From positions 856 through 64,855 of the forward strand of contig NZ_LMGK01000009.1 of assembly GCF_001427125.1 (NCBI RefSeq): a stretch of DNA of 64,000 nt, read 5' to 3'. This DNA is from Pseudomonas sp. Root562. GTDB lineage: Bacteria > Pseudomonadota > Gammaproteobacteria > Pseudomonadales > Pseudomonadaceae. The position numbers and the translations under genes are program-made. The notes below the pieces were generated by a model. It saw only the letters and a program-made list of their open reading frames with translations, made no database searches and was not told the DNA's origin. Positions 9,642 to 19,109 of this stretch are shown here, in pieces. How positions within the stretch are numbered: the stretch's first letter is position 1; each line of letters opens with the position of its first letter.

Positions 9642-9836
9642 TTAACGAAGGCGCAGCATGCGCTCGACTTTTGCCACGTCAGACGGATGCAGCAAGCTGC
9701 TACCGCGCAGTTGACGCTTACGCTTGGTCGACATTTTGGTCAGGATGTGGCTCTTGAAAGCGTGCTTGTGCTTGATACCGTTAGCAGTTTTCAGAAACCG
9801 CTTAGCAGCACCACTTTTGGTCTTCATTTTTGGCAT
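9642..9836 (-). CDS. rpmI: 50S ribosomal protein L35
   Basis: 64 residues, full length. It starts [20 protein letters not shown] and carries the family's basic [20 protein letters not shown] stretch (given in part) and a C-terminal VERMLRLR. L35 is a late-binding large-subunit protein. It sits 60 bp after infC and 28 bp before rplT, as in other gammaproteobacteria. Confidence 0.98.
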   Translation of the reverse strand: MPKMKTKSGAAKRFLKTANGIKHKHAFKSHILTKMSTKRKRQLRGSSLLHPSDVAKVERMLRLR

Positions 9837-9896
9837 GTTCGGATACTCCGCATTCAGTTGATAAACATAATCAGAAGGCCTGCCGTGCCCTGTTGA

Positions 9897-10448
9897 TTAC
9901 TTCTTCTTTTTCGGGGCGATGACCATGATCAGCTGGCGTCCTTCCATCTTAGGATGCTGTTCGACCGAACCGTACTCGAGCAAGTCACCTTCAACTCGCT
10001 TGAGGAGTTCCATCCCCAGCTCCTGGTGGGCCATCTCACGGCCGCGGAATCGCAAGGATACCTTGGCCCTGTCCCCGTCACTCAGGAAACGTACCAGGTT
10101 GCGCAGTTTTACCTGGTAATCCCCTTCCTCCGTCCCTGGACGAAACTTGATTTCTTTTACCTGAATCTGCTTCTGGTTTTTCTTCGCTGCCGCAATCTGC
10201 TTCTTCTTTTCGAAGATCGATTTGCCGTAGTCCATCACCCGGCAAACTGGCGGGACTGCGTCGGCGGAGATTTCTACCAGATCAAGCTTGGCTTCTTCAG
10301 CAATACGAAGCGCTTCATCAATCGAGACGATGCCAATCTGCTCGCCGTCAGCGCCAATTAACCGAACCTCGCGTGCCGAGATATTCTCGTTGATCGGGGC
10401 TTTCGGTGCAGCTCGTTTATCTTGTCTCATTTCACGCTTAATAATAAT
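9897..10448 (-). CDS. infC: translation initiation factor IF-3, rare AUU start
   Basis: IF-3 binds the 30S subunit, discriminates the initiator tRNA and rejects non-standard start codons. The N domain ([21 protein letters not shown]), linker ([26 protein letters not shown], in part) and C domain ([16 protein letters not shown]) are complete. Three consecutive ATT codons lie at 10448-10440, in frame and upstream of the first ATG (10430). GGAG precedes them by two, five and eight bases, so the third ATT (10442) has the best spacing. AUU initiation allows IF-3 to repress its own synthesis, as known in E. coli. The first ATT shares one base with the thrS stop codon. The ATG at 10430 (177 residues) is the alternative start. 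Confidence 0.95.
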   Translation of the reverse strand: MIIKREMRQDKRAAPKAPINENISAREVRLIGADGEQIGIVSIDEALRIAEEAKLDLVEISADAVPPVCRVMDYGKSIFEKKKQIAAAKKNQKQIQVKEIKFRPGTEEGDYQVKLRNLVRFLSDGDRAKVSLRFRGREMAHQELGMELLKRVEGDLLEYGSVEQHPKMEGRQLIMVIAPKKKK

Positions 10449-12370
10449 TACTCCGAATCTTGGCGACCACGCCGGGAAACCGCTTGCGCGAGGAACTCGG
10501 CGAACTGGGCGACGGGCATCGAGCCCAGGTCAGCACCTTCACGAGTACGCACAGCGACAGTCTGCATCTCGACTTCCTTATCTCCAATAACCAAGAGATA
10601 GGGAACCTTGAGCAAGGTATGCTCGCGGATTTTAAAGCCGATCTTTTCATTTCTCAAGTCAGACTTGGCACGAAACCCGCTTTCGTTGAGAGTTTTTTCT
10701 ACTTCGGCAACAAAATCTGCCTGTTTATCAGTGATATTCATGATCACTGCCTGGGTCGGAGCCAGCCACGCAGGGAATGCACCCTCGTAGTGCTCGATCA
10801 GGATTCCGACGAATCGTTCGAAGGAGCCCAGGATCGCCCGATGCAACATCACCGGATGCTTGCGGCTGTTGTCTTCGGAGACGAATTCGGCGCCCAGACG
10901 GACAGGCAGGTTAAAATCGAGCTGCAGGGTACCACACTGCCAGACGCGACCGAGGCAATCTTTCAGCGAGAACTCAATCTTCGGACCGTAGAACGCACCC
11001 TCGCCCGGCTGCAGGTCGTACGGCAGGCCAGCGCTATCAAGGGCTGCAGCCAATGCCGCTTCGGCGCGATCCCAAAGCTCGTCGGAGCCAACGCGTTTTT
11101 CCGGACGAGTGGACAGCTTCATTTCGACGTCTTTGAAGCCGAAATCGGCGTAGACATCCATGGTCAGCTTGATGAATGCCGCGGATTCGGCCTGCATCTG
11201 CTCTTCGGTGCAGAAGATGTGGGCGTCATCCTGAGTGAATGCGCGCACACGCATGATGCCGTGCAATGCACCCGATGGCTCGTTACGGTGGCAGGCACCG
11301 AATTCGGCCAGACGCATCGGCAACTCGCGGTAGCTCTTCAGGCCCTGATTGAACACTTGCACGTGGCAAGGGCAGTTCATTGGCTTGATCGCGTAATCGC
11401 GGTTTTCCGACTGAGTGGTGAACATGTTGTCGGCGTAGTTGGCCCAGTGCCCGGATTTTTCCCACAGGCTGCGGTCGACAACCTGAGGCGTTTTGATCTC
11501 CAGGTAACCGTTGTCGCGTTGAACCTTGCGCATGTACTGCTCAAGCACTTGGTACAGGGTCCAGCCATTGGGGTGCCAGAACACCATGCCCGGCGACTCT
11601 TCCTGGGTGTGGAACAGGCCCAGGCGCTTGCCGATCTTGCGGTGATCGCGTTTCTCGGCCTCTTCGATGCGCTGAATGTAGGCGGCCAGTTGCTTCTTGT
11701 CCGCCCAGGCTGTGCCATAAACGCGCTGCAATTGCTCGTTCTTGGCGTCACCGCGCCAGTAGGCGCCAGACAGCTTGGTCAGCTTGAAGGATTTCAGGAA
11801 ACGGGTGTTCGGCACGTGCGGACCACGGCACATGTCGACATATTCTTCGTGATAGTACAGGCCCATGGCCTGCTCGTTCGGCATGTCCTCGACCAGGCGC
11901 AACTTGTAGTCTTCGCCACGGGCCTTGAATACTTCGATCACTTCGGCGCGCGGAGTGACTTTCTTGATCACGTCGTAATCTTTCTCGATCAGCTGCTGCA
12001 TGCGCTGTTCGATCGCGGCCAGATCGTCCGGAGTAAAAGGACGCTCGAAGGCGATATCGTAATAGAAGCCTTCATCGATGACCGGACCGATGACCATTTT
12101 GGCCGTCGGGTACAACTGCTTGACCGCATGCCCCACCAGGTGAGCGCAAGAGTGGCGAATGATCTCCAGCCCCTCTTCATCCTTTGGCGTGATGATTTGC
12201 AGCGTAGCGTCGCTGTCGATGATGTCACTGGCATCGGCCAGTTTGCCATTGACCTTGCCGGCCACGGTGGCCTTGGCCAGACCGGCACCGATGGATGCGG
12301 CGACCTCGGCGATGGAGACCGGGTGATCGAATGAACGTTGACTGCCGTCGGGAAGAGTAATAGTTGGCAT
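10448..12370 (-). CDS. thrS: threonine-tRNA ligase
   Basis: 640 residues, the standard bacterial length. It charges tRNA(Thr) and removes misactivated serine. Domains in order: TGS (about 1-62, [11 protein letters not shown]), the N2 editing domain ([11 protein letters not shown] holds the metal-type His/Cys set), the class II catalytic core with the zinc ligand in MNCPCHV, and a C-terminal anticodon-binding domain ([12 protein letters not shown]). I chose the ATG at 12370, which follows a GGAGAGGAGG ribosome site; an earlier in-frame start at 12403 adds no conserved residues. Its stop overlaps the AUU start of infC, which suggests coupling. Confidence 0.97.
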   Translation of the reverse strand: MPTITLPDGSQRSFDHPVSIAEVAASIGAGLAKATVAGKVNGKLADASDIIDSDATLQIITPKDEEGLEIIRHSCAHLVGHAVKQLYPTAKMVIGPVIDEGFYYDIAFERPFTPDDLAAIEQRMQQLIEKDYDVIKKVTPRAEVIEVFKARGEDYKLRLVEDMPNEQAMGLYYHEEYVDMCRGPHVPNTRFLKSFKLTKLSGAYWRGDAKNEQLQRVYGTAWADKKQLAAYIQRIEEAEKRDHRKIGKRLGLFHTQEESPGMVFWHPNGWTLYQVLEQYMRKVQRDNGYLEIKTPQVVDRSLWEKSGHWANYADNMFTTQSENRDYAIKPMNCPCHVQVFNQGLKSYRELPMRLAEFGACHRNEPSGALHGIMRVRAFTQDDAHIFCTEEQMQAESAAFIKLTMDVYADFGFKDVEMKLSTRPEKRVGSDELWDRAEAALAAALDSAGLPYDLQPGEGAFYGPKIEFSLKDCLGRVWQCGTLQLDFNLPVRLGAEFVSEDNSRKHPVMLHRAILGSFERFVGILIEHYEGAFPAWLAPTQAVIMNITDKQADFVAEVEKTLNESGFRAKSDLRNEKIGFKIREHTLLKVPYLLVIGDKEVEMQTVAVRTREGADLGSMPVAQFAEFLAQAVSRRGRQDSE

Positions 12371-12747
12371 GGCGCCTCCTCTCCTAGTGGTGACCCCTAC
12401 CAAAGGTCACGTGGGTTGGGATGAGCCAGTACAAGATCCGGTCCAGGCCATTCAATGACGAACGCCTGCCTTACAGCGGCAGGAGCCTTGCGGCCAACCG
12501 GAAAACCGAACCAGAGTGACTGGGATTCAAATCAGGGTTATTCAGGCAGTTGCCGCGTCCGGGACTGAAGGTCGACCGGAGCCAGCAACGAAAAGCCTGA
12601 GCGGGGCATGCTAGCACAGATGAACGGTCGTGGCTGTGGGTGGCTTTCAGCCAAGGCAAATATGGCGTTTTTGTGCCAGAGTGCTGAACTTGATTCGCGC
12701 TTTACCCCTCAGATAAAAGACATTGACCCCACAAGGAGCATCCCGGC
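12371..12747 (-). promoter_or_regulatory. thrS leader and the thrS/small-protein divergent intergenic region
   Basis: There is no coding sequence in these 377 bases. On the minus strand an extended -10-like element TGCTAGCAT lies near 12605-12615, which would give thrS a leader of roughly 230 nt. Short complementary segments suggest folding, but I cannot establish a tRNA-like operator. On the plus strand TTGATT (12690-12695) and TAAAAG (12714-12719), 18 bases apart, could serve the next gene. Both promoters are weak matches. Confidence 0.4.
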
Positions 12748-13050
12748 ATGCGTCTGAATCGTTTGTTCGCTGTAGTCGCACCTATCGTTCTGCTGTTGCC
12801 TCTGGCTGCGCACGCCGATTGGCCCAAGGGCGAGCGCGAAAAATACATGGCCCAGTGCACTGAAGCGGCGACGCCGCAGATCGGCGCTGCGGCGGCCAAG
12901 TCTCACTGCGCCTGTGGTGCCGATGCAATCAAATCGTACCCGGCCAAGGACCTTCAGTCCTTGATGGACAACACTGCCAGTGACTCACTGAAACAGCAGG
13001 CCCTGACTCAGATTTCCAAGTGCAAGGCCAACGCTCCGGCGAAAAAGTGA
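12748..13050 (+). CDS. small periplasmic protein with four cysteines, unknown function
   Basis: 100 residues. The first 24 form a signal peptide (MRLNRLFAVVAPIVLLLPLAAHA), so the mature protein of about 76 residues would be periplasmic. It holds four cysteines (AQC, SHCAC, ISKC), enough for two disulfides, and is mostly helical with a Lys-rich tail (ANAPAKK). I recognise no domain. AAGGAG lies about nine bases before the ATG. It stands alone, divergent from thrS. Function is not assignable. Confidence 0.75.
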   Translation: MRLNRLFAVVAPIVLLLPLAAHADWPKGEREKYMAQCTEAATPQIGAAAAKSHCACGADAIKSYPAKDLQSLMDNTASDSLKQQALTQISKCKANAPAKK

Positions 13051-13159
13051 GCCTTGAAACGGGCTTGAATTGCGATTTGAGCCGGTAAAAAGCCTCTGAA
13101 AATCGCGTTTTCCTACAATTTATGCAGGTTTTACAGCTTTTTTTATCGTCTTTACTTTC

Positions 13160-13192
13160 GGCTGAAAGCCTTTTAAATCGGGGCTTTCAGCC
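13160..13192. repeat. 11-bp perfect inverted repeat upstream of the cold-shock gene
   Basis: GGCTGAAAGCC (13160-13170) pairs perfectly with GGCTTTCAGCC (13182-13192) across an 11-base loop. No T run follows on either strand, so it is not a standard terminator. It may be an RNA element or a binding site. The interval 13051-13342 holds no gene that I can support. Confidence 0.6.
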
Positions 13193-13342
13193 ATATCAGG
13201 CAACAAAGAAAGCGTGACTGCAGGGCAAACAGCACCTGCGGGGGGGTGCCAAAGCGCACATTTCGACTATGATACCCCGGTGTGCCCAGTTGGCCTGAGC
13301 AGCACAGTACTACTGAAAATATATGTTTCTTGGAGATACACC

Positions 13343-13555
13343 ATGTCTAATCGCCAAACCGGCACCGTTAAATGGTTCAACGATGAAAAAGGCTTCGGCT
13401 TCATCACTCCTCAAGGTGGCGGTGACGACCTGTTCGTACACTTCAAAGCTATCGAAAGCGACGGTTTCAAAAGCCTGAAAGAAGGCCAAACCGTTTCCTT
13501 CGTGGCTGAGAAAGGCCAAAAGGGTATGCAAGCTGCTCAAGTTCGCCCAGAGTAA
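13343..13555 (+). CDS. cold-shock domain protein of the CspA family
   Basis: 70 residues, a single cold-shock OB fold. RNP1 reads KGFGFITP and RNP2 reads LFVHF, both intact, so it should bind single-stranded RNA or DNA and loosen RNA structure. The ATG at 13343 follows TTGGAGA; a longer in-frame extension from 13214 has no homology and crosses the likely promoter. The long untranslated leader (a possible -10, TATGAT, near 13269) is usual for cold-responsive csp mRNAs. A strong terminator follows directly. Whether it is cold-induced or constitutive (CapB-like) cannot be told. Confidence 0.95.
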   Translation: MSNRQTGTVKWFNDEKGFGFITPQGGGDDLFVHFKAIESDGFKSLKEGQTVSFVAEKGQKGMQAAQVRPE

Positions 13556-13570
13556 TTTCCAGGCGCACTA

Positions 13571-13601
13571 AAAAAACCCCGTCCATGTGACGGGGTTTTT
13601 T
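13571..13601 (+). terminator. terminator after the cold-shock gene
   Basis: AACCCCGTC and GACGGGGTT form a 9-bp stem with a CATGT loop, flanked by A and T runs, so it can act on either strand. It follows the csp stop by 15 bases. Confidence 0.95.
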
Positions 13602-13628
13602 GTGGTCAATGCAAAAGCCTGGGGGTGA

Positions 13629-13949
13629 TCAGCCGCAGTTGACGCGGGTGACGACCCGATTGGCGTCAGTGTTGAGATTCAAGCGATCAGAGCGGTACTC
13701 CAGCGTCACCATATCGGTCGGCAGAAGGAACCGCGCATTCTGCGCGCCGGCACGCGTACGCGCCTGCTCCAGCAACTCGGGCGAAGCTTGTTTGCCGATG
13801 GTGAACTCGGCCGCTTTGGCCTCGCAACGGCTGTGACCTGTGTCAGTCGTCGTGACAGGGTCTGTTGCCGACTCGGTGGTGCCGGTGCTGCAACCGGCCA
13901 ACGTGGCAGCGGCCAACAAAGTACCCAATGACGCGAGCTTCCAAGGCAT
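13629..13949 (-). CDS. lipoprotein with I78-type peptidase inhibitor domain
   Basis: 106 residues. A lipobox (LAGC, Cys20) ends the signal peptide MPWKLASLGTLLAAAT, so the mature protein is lipid-anchored. After a Thr-rich linker, the C-terminal ~65 residues fit the I78 inhibitor family: a cysteine near the start (SRCEAKAAEFTIGK), a helix, YRSDRLNLNTDANR, and the terminal Cys-Gly. Family members inhibit serine proteases; the target here is unknown. I preferred the ATG at 13949, which follows AAGGAGG by four bases; the ATG at 13967 has no ribosome site. It is convergent with csp and shares the terminator region. Confidence 0.82.
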   Translation of the reverse strand: MPWKLASLGTLLAAATLAGCSTGTTESATDPVTTTDTGHSRCEAKAAEFTIGKQASPELLEQARTRAGAQNARFLLPTDMVTLEYRSDRLNLNTDANRVVTRVNCG

Positions 13950-14116
13950 GAAGCCTCCTTTTTTCATTAGTTAAGCTGAGATCGTGCGACCGCCAATCCG
14001 GCGTTTGGTTTCACAGGGAGGCCAGGTACCCTGCCCTTCGCCGCGGACAAACGGCAAGTTTGCCTGAGCATTGCCACACCCTTCACCCTGCAATCGTGAC
14101 TGAATATTTACAAGGC

Positions 14117-14422
14117 TCAATACACGTCGATGTAATCGAATGCCGGTCGTGGCCAGTTCTCTTTCAATGCATTGAAAATCTGCATGACCCAGACTTCGTC
14201 GCTGGCCGCAACCAGGCCGACGTATCCCGACCCTTTAGCCCACGTTTCCAGGCGAAACAGAAGGCCGTCGATGTCGCTACCACCCACAACACCCGATGAA
14301 ATATAGGCGATGCCGCCCTTGGTCACGCGCAGCTGCGTATGCTCATCATCACTGGCCGACGCCAACAGCTGGCGAACGGTTTCAAGGGTCAAGCCGTCAG
14401 GAGTGTTCAAATCGATCTGCAC
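14117..14422 (-). CDS. conserved hypothetical protein, 101 aa
   Basis: It begins with GTG (reads QIDLNTPDGLTLETVRQLL after the start) and has AAGGA about nine bases upstream. It is soluble with no signal peptide or membrane segment, mixed alpha/beta, rich in Asp and Glu in the first third and aromatic near the end (ENWPRPAFDYIDVY). I do not recognise a domain. Coding bias fits the neighbours. It is probably monocistronic. Function unknown. Confidence 0.65.
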   Translation of the reverse strand: MQIDLNTPDGLTLETVRQLLASASDDEHTQLRVTKGGIAYISSGVVGGSDIDGLLFRLETWAKGSGYVGLVAASDEVWVMQIFNALKENWPRPAFDYIDVY

Positions 14423-14554
14423 AGCGCAGTCCTTGAATGGTAATCAAAGACCAAGTGTCGCATAGCCCTGCGCTCATGCCTAAGTCGGAGTGCCAAAAGC
14501 GCCACGAAATGGTTAACTCGAGGCTCAGACTCTTCCGACCGTACGAGCGCCATC

Positions 14555-14767
14555 ATGACCACTGTAAGTATCGACGCCGACATCAAAGCAAAGTGGCAGG
14601 ACGGCCATAGCTCTTACAGCCCAGGCTCTACGGAGGAACTTGTCATCATCGGCATCGACCTGTTGGTCAGAGACCTGGGGACCGAGGCTGCGCAATCCTT
14701 CATAGAACAGGTTTTCGAGAAGCACCTGGCAGACCAAAAGGGCGCGACAAAATCAGCGCAGGAATAA
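14555..14767 (+). CDS. small hypothetical protein, 70 aa
   Basis: A short soluble protein (MTTVSIDADIKAKWQDGHSS, with a C-terminal helix containing AAQSFIEQVFEKHLADQK). It has no signal peptide and no motif that I recognise. The ribosome site is weak. It ends 33 bp before the convergent nucleoside hydrolase gene. The opposite strand is also partly open, but without a better start. It is probably real on coding bias, with function unknown. Confidence 0.5.
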   Translation: MTTVSIDADIKAKWQDGHSSYSPGSTEELVIIGIDLLVRDLGTEAAQSFIEQVFEKHLADQKGATKSAQE

Positions 14768-14799
14768 GCTGCACCGGCATGCATCTGCAGCAATGAACG

Positions 14800-15744
14800 T
14801 TACTTCAGACGACCCAGGCGCTCAGTCAGCAGATTGAAGAACCCCTGGGCGTCGCCGCTATCAACCCAGAAAGCATTCTTTGGCGCTTTGAGGCGGTCGT
14901 GCCAGTCGACAATGGTCTGCCCGAAAGTCGGCCCCTCGCGACTGTCGATCACCACATTGACCGCGCGGCCGCTAAACAGCTGCGGCTTGAGCAGCCAGGC
15001 GATGACCGCGGCGTCGTGCACCGGACCGCCCGGAATATCGTAGTGCTCCATGTCGGCCTTGATGTAATCATTCAGGATATCGCCTACCAATCGGCTGGCT
15101 TGGTTGTTCAATGCGGCAATCTGCTTCAGGCGCTCGTCACTGGTGAGGATCTTGTGAGTTGCATCCAGAGACAGATACGTCAGTTTCATACCGCTGTTGA
15201 GTACCACTTCGGCCGCATGCGGGTCAGCGAACAGGTTGAATTCGGCCACCGGTGTGATGTTGCCGCCATTGAAGTGCGCACCACCCATGATGACTACTTC
15301 CTTGATGCCCTGAATGATTGCCGGCTGCTGCATGAGCGCCAAGGCCAGATTGGTCTGCGGTCCAAGCATCGCAATAGTGATGCTGTGGGGGCTGGCCGAC
15401 ATCAACGTATCGATCAGGTAGGCGACCGCATTGCCCTCGGCCAGGGCGGCTTTCGGCTCGTATACAGAAACACCTGACAGGCCTTCCTTGCCGTGGATGT
15501 CCTCGGCATAGATAGGCGTGCGCATCAGCGGCCGAGACGCGCCGGCGTAGACTGGCACGTCCTCGCGCCCTGCCCACTCGCGCGCCAGCCGCGCGTTTCG
15601 TGATGTCTTGTCCAGGCGCACGTTGCCGGCGACCGTGGTCAAAGCAAGGATATTCAACTCCTGAGGCGACGCCAGCGCCAACAACAAGGCCACCACATCG
15701 TCGGCACCAGGGTCGGTGTCGATGATCAGGTCGACCCTTTCCAT
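14800..15744 (-). CDS. nucleoside hydrolase of the ribose operon
   Basis: 314 residues, the family's usual size. Nucleoside hydrolases split purine or pyrimidine ribonucleosides into base and ribose with a Ca2+ held by the N-terminal aspartate cluster, here DTDPGADD at 9-16. Also visible are the VVIMGGAH segment, the NLFADPHAAEVVL helix, and VHDAAVIAWLL with the late catalytic-site His/Asp. I chose the ATG at 15744, five bases after the rbsD stop; a longer in-frame start at 15798 overlaps rbsD. Being last in the rbs operon, it would supply ribose for RbsD and RbsK from nucleosides. Base preference cannot be read. Confidence 0.9.
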   Translation of the reverse strand: MERVDLIIDTDPGADDVVALLLALASPQELNILALTTVAGNVRLDKTSRNARLAREWAGREDVPVYAGASRPLMRTPIYAEDIHGKEGLSGVSVYEPKAALAEGNAVAYLIDTLMSASPHSITIAMLGPQTNLALALMQQPAIIQGIKEVVIMGGAHFNGGNITPVAEFNLFADPHAAEVVLNSGMKLTYLSLDATHKILTSDERLKQIAALNNQASRLVGDILNDYIKADMEHYDIPGGPVHDAAVIAWLLKPQLFSGRAVNVVIDSREGPTFGQTIVDWHDRLKAPKNAFWVDSGDAQGFFNLLTERLGRLK

Positions 15745-15749
15745 GCGAA

Positions 15750-16154
15750 TCAAAACGTGACCCCGGCAATCAGCACAACATTGCAGTACGGCTGGCATTC
15801 CCCGGTACGAACGACTGCCCGTGCCTGCCGGGTGAGGACTTTGAATTGCTCATGACTGAGCAACTCGCGCCGCCCCAGCGCCCCTTCCGCATTGAGGGTA
15901 TCCAGGGTTGTCAGTGCCGCTGGCCTCTTCTCGAGGATTTCCTGCGCCAGCACATGACTTTCAACCTGCATTTCGCTGAGCACAACCTTCAGAGTACTGA
16001 CGAAATCCGGGATGCCATGGGTCAGTGCCAGGTCGATCAGCTCGATGCCTGGCGGCACCGGCAGACCGGCGTCGCCGATGACCACGATGTCGCCATGGCC
16101 CAGCGATGCGATCAGGCGCGACAGTGCGACATTGAGCAACGGTGTTTTTTTCAT
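15750..16154 (-). CDS. rbsD: D-ribose pyranase
   Basis: 134 residues. RbsD interconverts the pyranose and furanose forms of ribose so that ribokinase can use it. The N-terminal [21 protein letters not shown] contains the catalytic histidine at position 20; [17 protein letters not shown] and the C-terminal [16 protein letters not shown] strands are typical. It overlaps the end of rbsK by four bases and is followed at once by the nucleoside hydrolase gene. Confidence 0.97.
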   Translation of the reverse strand: MKKTPLLNVALSRLIASLGHGDIVVIGDAGLPVPPGIELIDLALTHGIPDFVSTLKVVLSEMQVESHVLAQEILEKRPAALTTLDTLNAEGALGRRELLSHEQFKVLTRQARAVVRTGECQPYCNVVLIAGVTF

Positions 16155-17068
16155 GATGTCTTGAATGCCTGAACGTCGGACAAGGTAGGAATCGAGGGTT
16201 GCGCGCCGGCACGGGTTACCGACAACGCCGCGGCAATCTGACCGAAGCGAATCGCTTCAGCTTCGCTCTGGCCGCCGGCCAGTGCAGCGGCAAAACCACC
16301 CACGAACGTATCGCCGGCCGCCGTGGTATCAATCGCTTTCACCGCAGGCGCCGGGAAATGCGCACAGCTTTTTCCATCGGCAAACAGCGAGCCCTCGGCG
16401 CCGAGGGTGATGATCACCTTGCCGGCCCCCATTTCGATCAATCGCGTCGCGGCAGCTTCTGCACTTTGCCGAGACTCCACCGCCAAGCCACTCAAGGCCG
16501 ACGCCTCGCTTTCGTTGGGTATCAGGTAATCGATGTTCGCATACCAATCCGTCGGCAATGGCTGACTGGCGGGTGCCGGATTGAGAATCACCACTTTGCC
16601 CAACTCTCGAGCGCGCTTGAGCGCGTGGCCCACCGTGACATCCGGCACTTCAAGCTGACAGATGATGACATCGGCAGCTTGCAGCACCGCATCGAAACAA
16701 CCGATCAGCGCAGGTGTCAGAGCACCGTTGGCGCCTGCGACGATCACGATTGTGTTCTGGCTGTTGTCATCGACCACAATCAGCGCCACGCCACTGGAGC
16801 CTTCGACGGTGCTGACTGCCTGGCAATCGATCTGCTCGGCCAAAAGAGCCTCGCGCAGTTCTTTGCCATAGGCATCGCTGCCGACGCAGCCGACCATTGA
16901 CACCTGTGCGCCCAGTCGTGCGGCGGCCACAGCCTGATTGGCGCCCTTGCCACCGGAAACCGTGGCAAACGACTCACCGATCAGCGTTTCTCCGCCGCGC
17001 GGCAATCGCGGCGCCCGCGTCACCAGGTCCATGTTCAAGCTGCCTATCACCACTACTTTTGCTGGCAT
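16151..17068 (-). CDS. rbsK: ribokinase
   Basis: 305 residues, a PfkB-family sugar kinase that makes ribose-5-phosphate from ribose and ATP. Signature 1 is [15 protein letters not shown] near residue 38, and signature 2 is [17 protein letters not shown] with the catalytic aspartate. The N-terminal [11 protein letters not shown] substrate lid is typical of ribokinase. It lies between rbsR and rbsD in the operon, with 40 bp after rbsR and a 4-base overlap with rbsD. Confidence 0.97.
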   Translation of the reverse strand: MPAKVVVIGSLNMDLVTRAPRLPRGGETLIGESFATVSGGKGANQAVAAARLGAQVSMVGCVGSDAYGKELREALLAEQIDCQAVSTVEGSSGVALIVVDDNSQNTIVIVAGANGALTPALIGCFDAVLQAADVIICQLEVPDVTVGHALKRARELGKVVILNPAPASQPLPTDWYANIDYLIPNESEASALSGLAVESRQSAEAAATRLIEMGAGKVIITLGAEGSLFADGKSCAHFPAPAVKAIDTTAAGDTFVGGFAAALAGGQSEAEAIRFGQIAAALSVTRAGAQPSIPTLSDVQAFKTS

Positions 17069-17108
17069 ACATCAATACTCACTCATTCGATTTCAGCGGC
17101 ACGCCGGG

Positions 17109-18128
17109 TTAGCGGAACTGCGCAAACAGGCCGGTCAGGGGCGCGGTCGATTCGCGCATGACAATGCTCGGCGTGACGATCCGCTGGCTGGTGGCCAGAT
17201 CCGGCGTTGCGATTCGCCGTAGCAGCACTTCGGCCGCCATCTCGCCAAGTTGCAGGATTGACTGCCCCACCGTGGTCAACGCCGGATAGACATAGCGGCT
17301 CATCTGGATATCGTCGAAGCCAATGACCGACAACTGCGTCGGCACACGAATATTGCGCTCGGCCGCTGCGCGCAGCACGCCGATACCAATCATGTCGTTG
17401 GCTGCGAAAATGGCGCTGGGCGGATTGCGCTCCAGCAAGATCGCGGCGGCGTTGTAACCGCCGGTGCTGGTGAAATCGCTTTCCAGCATTCGGTCACCCG
17501 GCACCGCGAGGCCCGCATCGCTGAAGGCACGACAAAAACCGGCCAAACGCATTTGCGCCACGCTGGTGGTTGCCGGACCGCTGATGGTGGCGATATCCCG
17601 ATGCCCCAACTCCAGCAGATGTCGGGTCGCCAGATAAGCGCCGTACTCGTGGTCGATACGGACCAGGTCCGCATCGACGCCCTCCAGACCACGGTCGACG
17701 ATCACCATGGGTGTACGCACGCCAGCCAAACCTTGCGCCAGGCCGCTGTCGCCACCGGCCGAGGCGACGATCAGTCCGTCGACACGTTTTTCCAACAGTA
17801 CGCGCAGGTAGCTGCGTTGTTTGTCGGGGTTGTCGTCGGAGTTGCAGAGGATGACGCAGTAGCCGTTACGCTCGCAAAAGTCCTCAATACCCCGGGCCAG
17901 CTCGGCGAAGTACGGGTTGAGGCTGTTGGGCACCAGCAAACCGATGGTGGCCGTTGTTTTGGCCTTCAGGGAACGCGCCACGGCACTGGGGACGTAGTCG
18001 AGGGTTTTGATCGCCTCCTCCACCTTGAGCCGCACTTCTTTGCTGACTGGCCGAGTCTTGTTCACCACGTGGGAAACCGTGGTGTAGGAAATACCCGCGA
18101 GCGCTGCCACATCTTTGATCGTTGCCAT
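17109..18128 (-). CDS. rbsR: LacI-family ribose operon repressor
   Basis: 339 residues. An N-terminal LacI helix-turn-helix (ATIKDVAALAGISYTTVSHV) and hinge helix (about 50-60, VPSAVARSLK) precede a periplasmic-binding-protein-like sugar domain. It should release its operator on binding ribose or ribose-5-phosphate. Unusually placed within the operon, it lies three bases after rbsC and before rbsK, so the repressor is made from the transcript it controls. The perfect palindrome at 21770-21783 upstream of rbsB is the likely operator. Confidence 0.93.
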   Translation of the reverse strand: MATIKDVAALAGISYTTVSHVVNKTRPVSKEVRLKVEEAIKTLDYVPSAVARSLKAKTTATIGLLVPNSLNPYFAELARGIEDFCERNGYCVILCNSDDNPDKQRSYLRVLLEKRVDGLIVASAGGDSGLAQGLAGVRTPMVIVDRGLEGVDADLVRIDHEYGAYLATRHLLELGHRDIATISGPATTSVAQMRLAGFCRAFSDAGLAVPGDRMLESDFTSTGGYNAAAILLERNPPSAIFAANDMIGIGVLRAAAERNIRVPTQLSVIGFDDIQMSRYVYPALTTVGQSILQLGEMAAEVLLRRIATPDLATSQRIVTPSIVMRESTAPLTGLFAQFR

Positions 18129-18131
18129 GAC

Positions 18132-19109
18132 TCAGGTCCGCCGACTTGCGCGCTGGCTGCGGTAGGTATCGAGCACCACCGCAACCACGATGACCGCACC
18201 GGTGATGATGCGCTTGGTCGGTTCGGTGGCACCGATCTGGGCCAGGCCGGCCGCCAGCACGGAAATGATCAACACGCCAAAAAAAGTACTGATGACCGAA
18301 CCGCGCCCACCCATCAGGCTGGTACCGCCGATGACGACGGCGGCGATCACCTGCAACTCCAGGCCGGAGCCGGCGTTCGGGTCCGCCGCTTCCAGTCGCG
18401 AAATCTGGAACAGCGCGGCGATACCGGCCAGCAAGCCCATCAGGCTGAACACCAGAATCTTGTAGGGCTTTGGATTGATACCGGCCAGCCGCACCGCCTC
18501 TTCGTTGGTACCGATGCCAATCAGGTAGCGACCGAACACGGTCCGGGTCAACACGGCCTGGGCGATGAAAATGATCAGCAAGGCGATGATAAACGATGGC
18601 GAAATCCCGAAAGCGATCGGGTTGGACAACCAGGCAAACGCATCGCCGATGTACGCCGTGCGCGATCCGGTCATCTGATAGGCAACCCCGCGTGCCATTT
18701 CCAGCACGCCGAGGGAAACGATAAACGATGGAATACGCCACGCCACGGTAATCGAGCCGGTGATGGTGCCCGCGAGGGCTGCGGCCGCCATGCCGAGCAA
18801 CGCTGCCGGCAGCACACTCCAGCCCCAACCGAGAATCGCCACACTGACCGTCGAGGCTGCCAGCGCCAACACTGAACCCACCGACAGGTCGATGCCGCCG
18901 ATAATCAGCACGAAGGTCATGCCGACCGCCAGGACCATCAGGTCCGGAATCTGGTTAGCCAAGGTGCTGAAGGTGTCGTAGGACAGGAAATGGCTGCTCA
19001 GGAGCGAGAACAGCACGACCATCGCCAGCAAGGCACCGGCCAGCCCCAGATAAGTGCCCAAGCCGTAAAAATTGCCACTGCGTGGACCGACGCCAGATAC
19101 GGTTTTCAT
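18132..19109 (-). CDS. rbsC: ribose ABC transporter permease
   Basis: 325 residues with about eight to ten hydrophobic membrane segments. It belongs to the carbohydrate uptake 2 (BPD_transp_2) family. The EAA-like loop region GTNEEAVRLAGINPKPYKILVF (in part) and ALAASTVSVAIL / GGIDLSVGSVLAL are typical. RbsC dimers form the inner-membrane channel used by RbsA and RbsB. It overlaps the rbsA stop by four bases and precedes rbsR by three. Confidence 0.95.
   Translation of the reverse strand: MKTVSGVGPRSGNFYGLGTYLGLAGALLAMVVLFSLLSSHFLSYDTFSTLANQIPDLMVLAVGMTFVLIIGGIDLSVGSVLALAASTVSVAILGWGWSVLPAALLGMAAAALAGTITGSITVAWRIPSFIVSLGVLEMARGVAYQMTGSRTAYIGDAFAWLSNPIAFGISPSFIIALLIIFIAQAVLTRTVFGRYLIGIGTNEEAVRLAGINPKPYKILVFSLMGLLAGIAALFQISRLEAADPNAGSGLELQVIAAVVIGGTSLMGGRGSVISTFFGVLIISVLAAGLAQIGATEPTKRIITGAVIVVAVVLDTYRSQRASRRT

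Noticed and set aside
10460..12334. 624-codon open frame antisense to thrS
   Set aside because: Same composition shadow; translation is Arg/His/Gln-rich without domains.
13214..13342. 43-residue N-terminal extension of the cold-shock protein
   Set aside because: No homology, crosses the likely promoter and leader; the ATG at 13343 has GGAGA.
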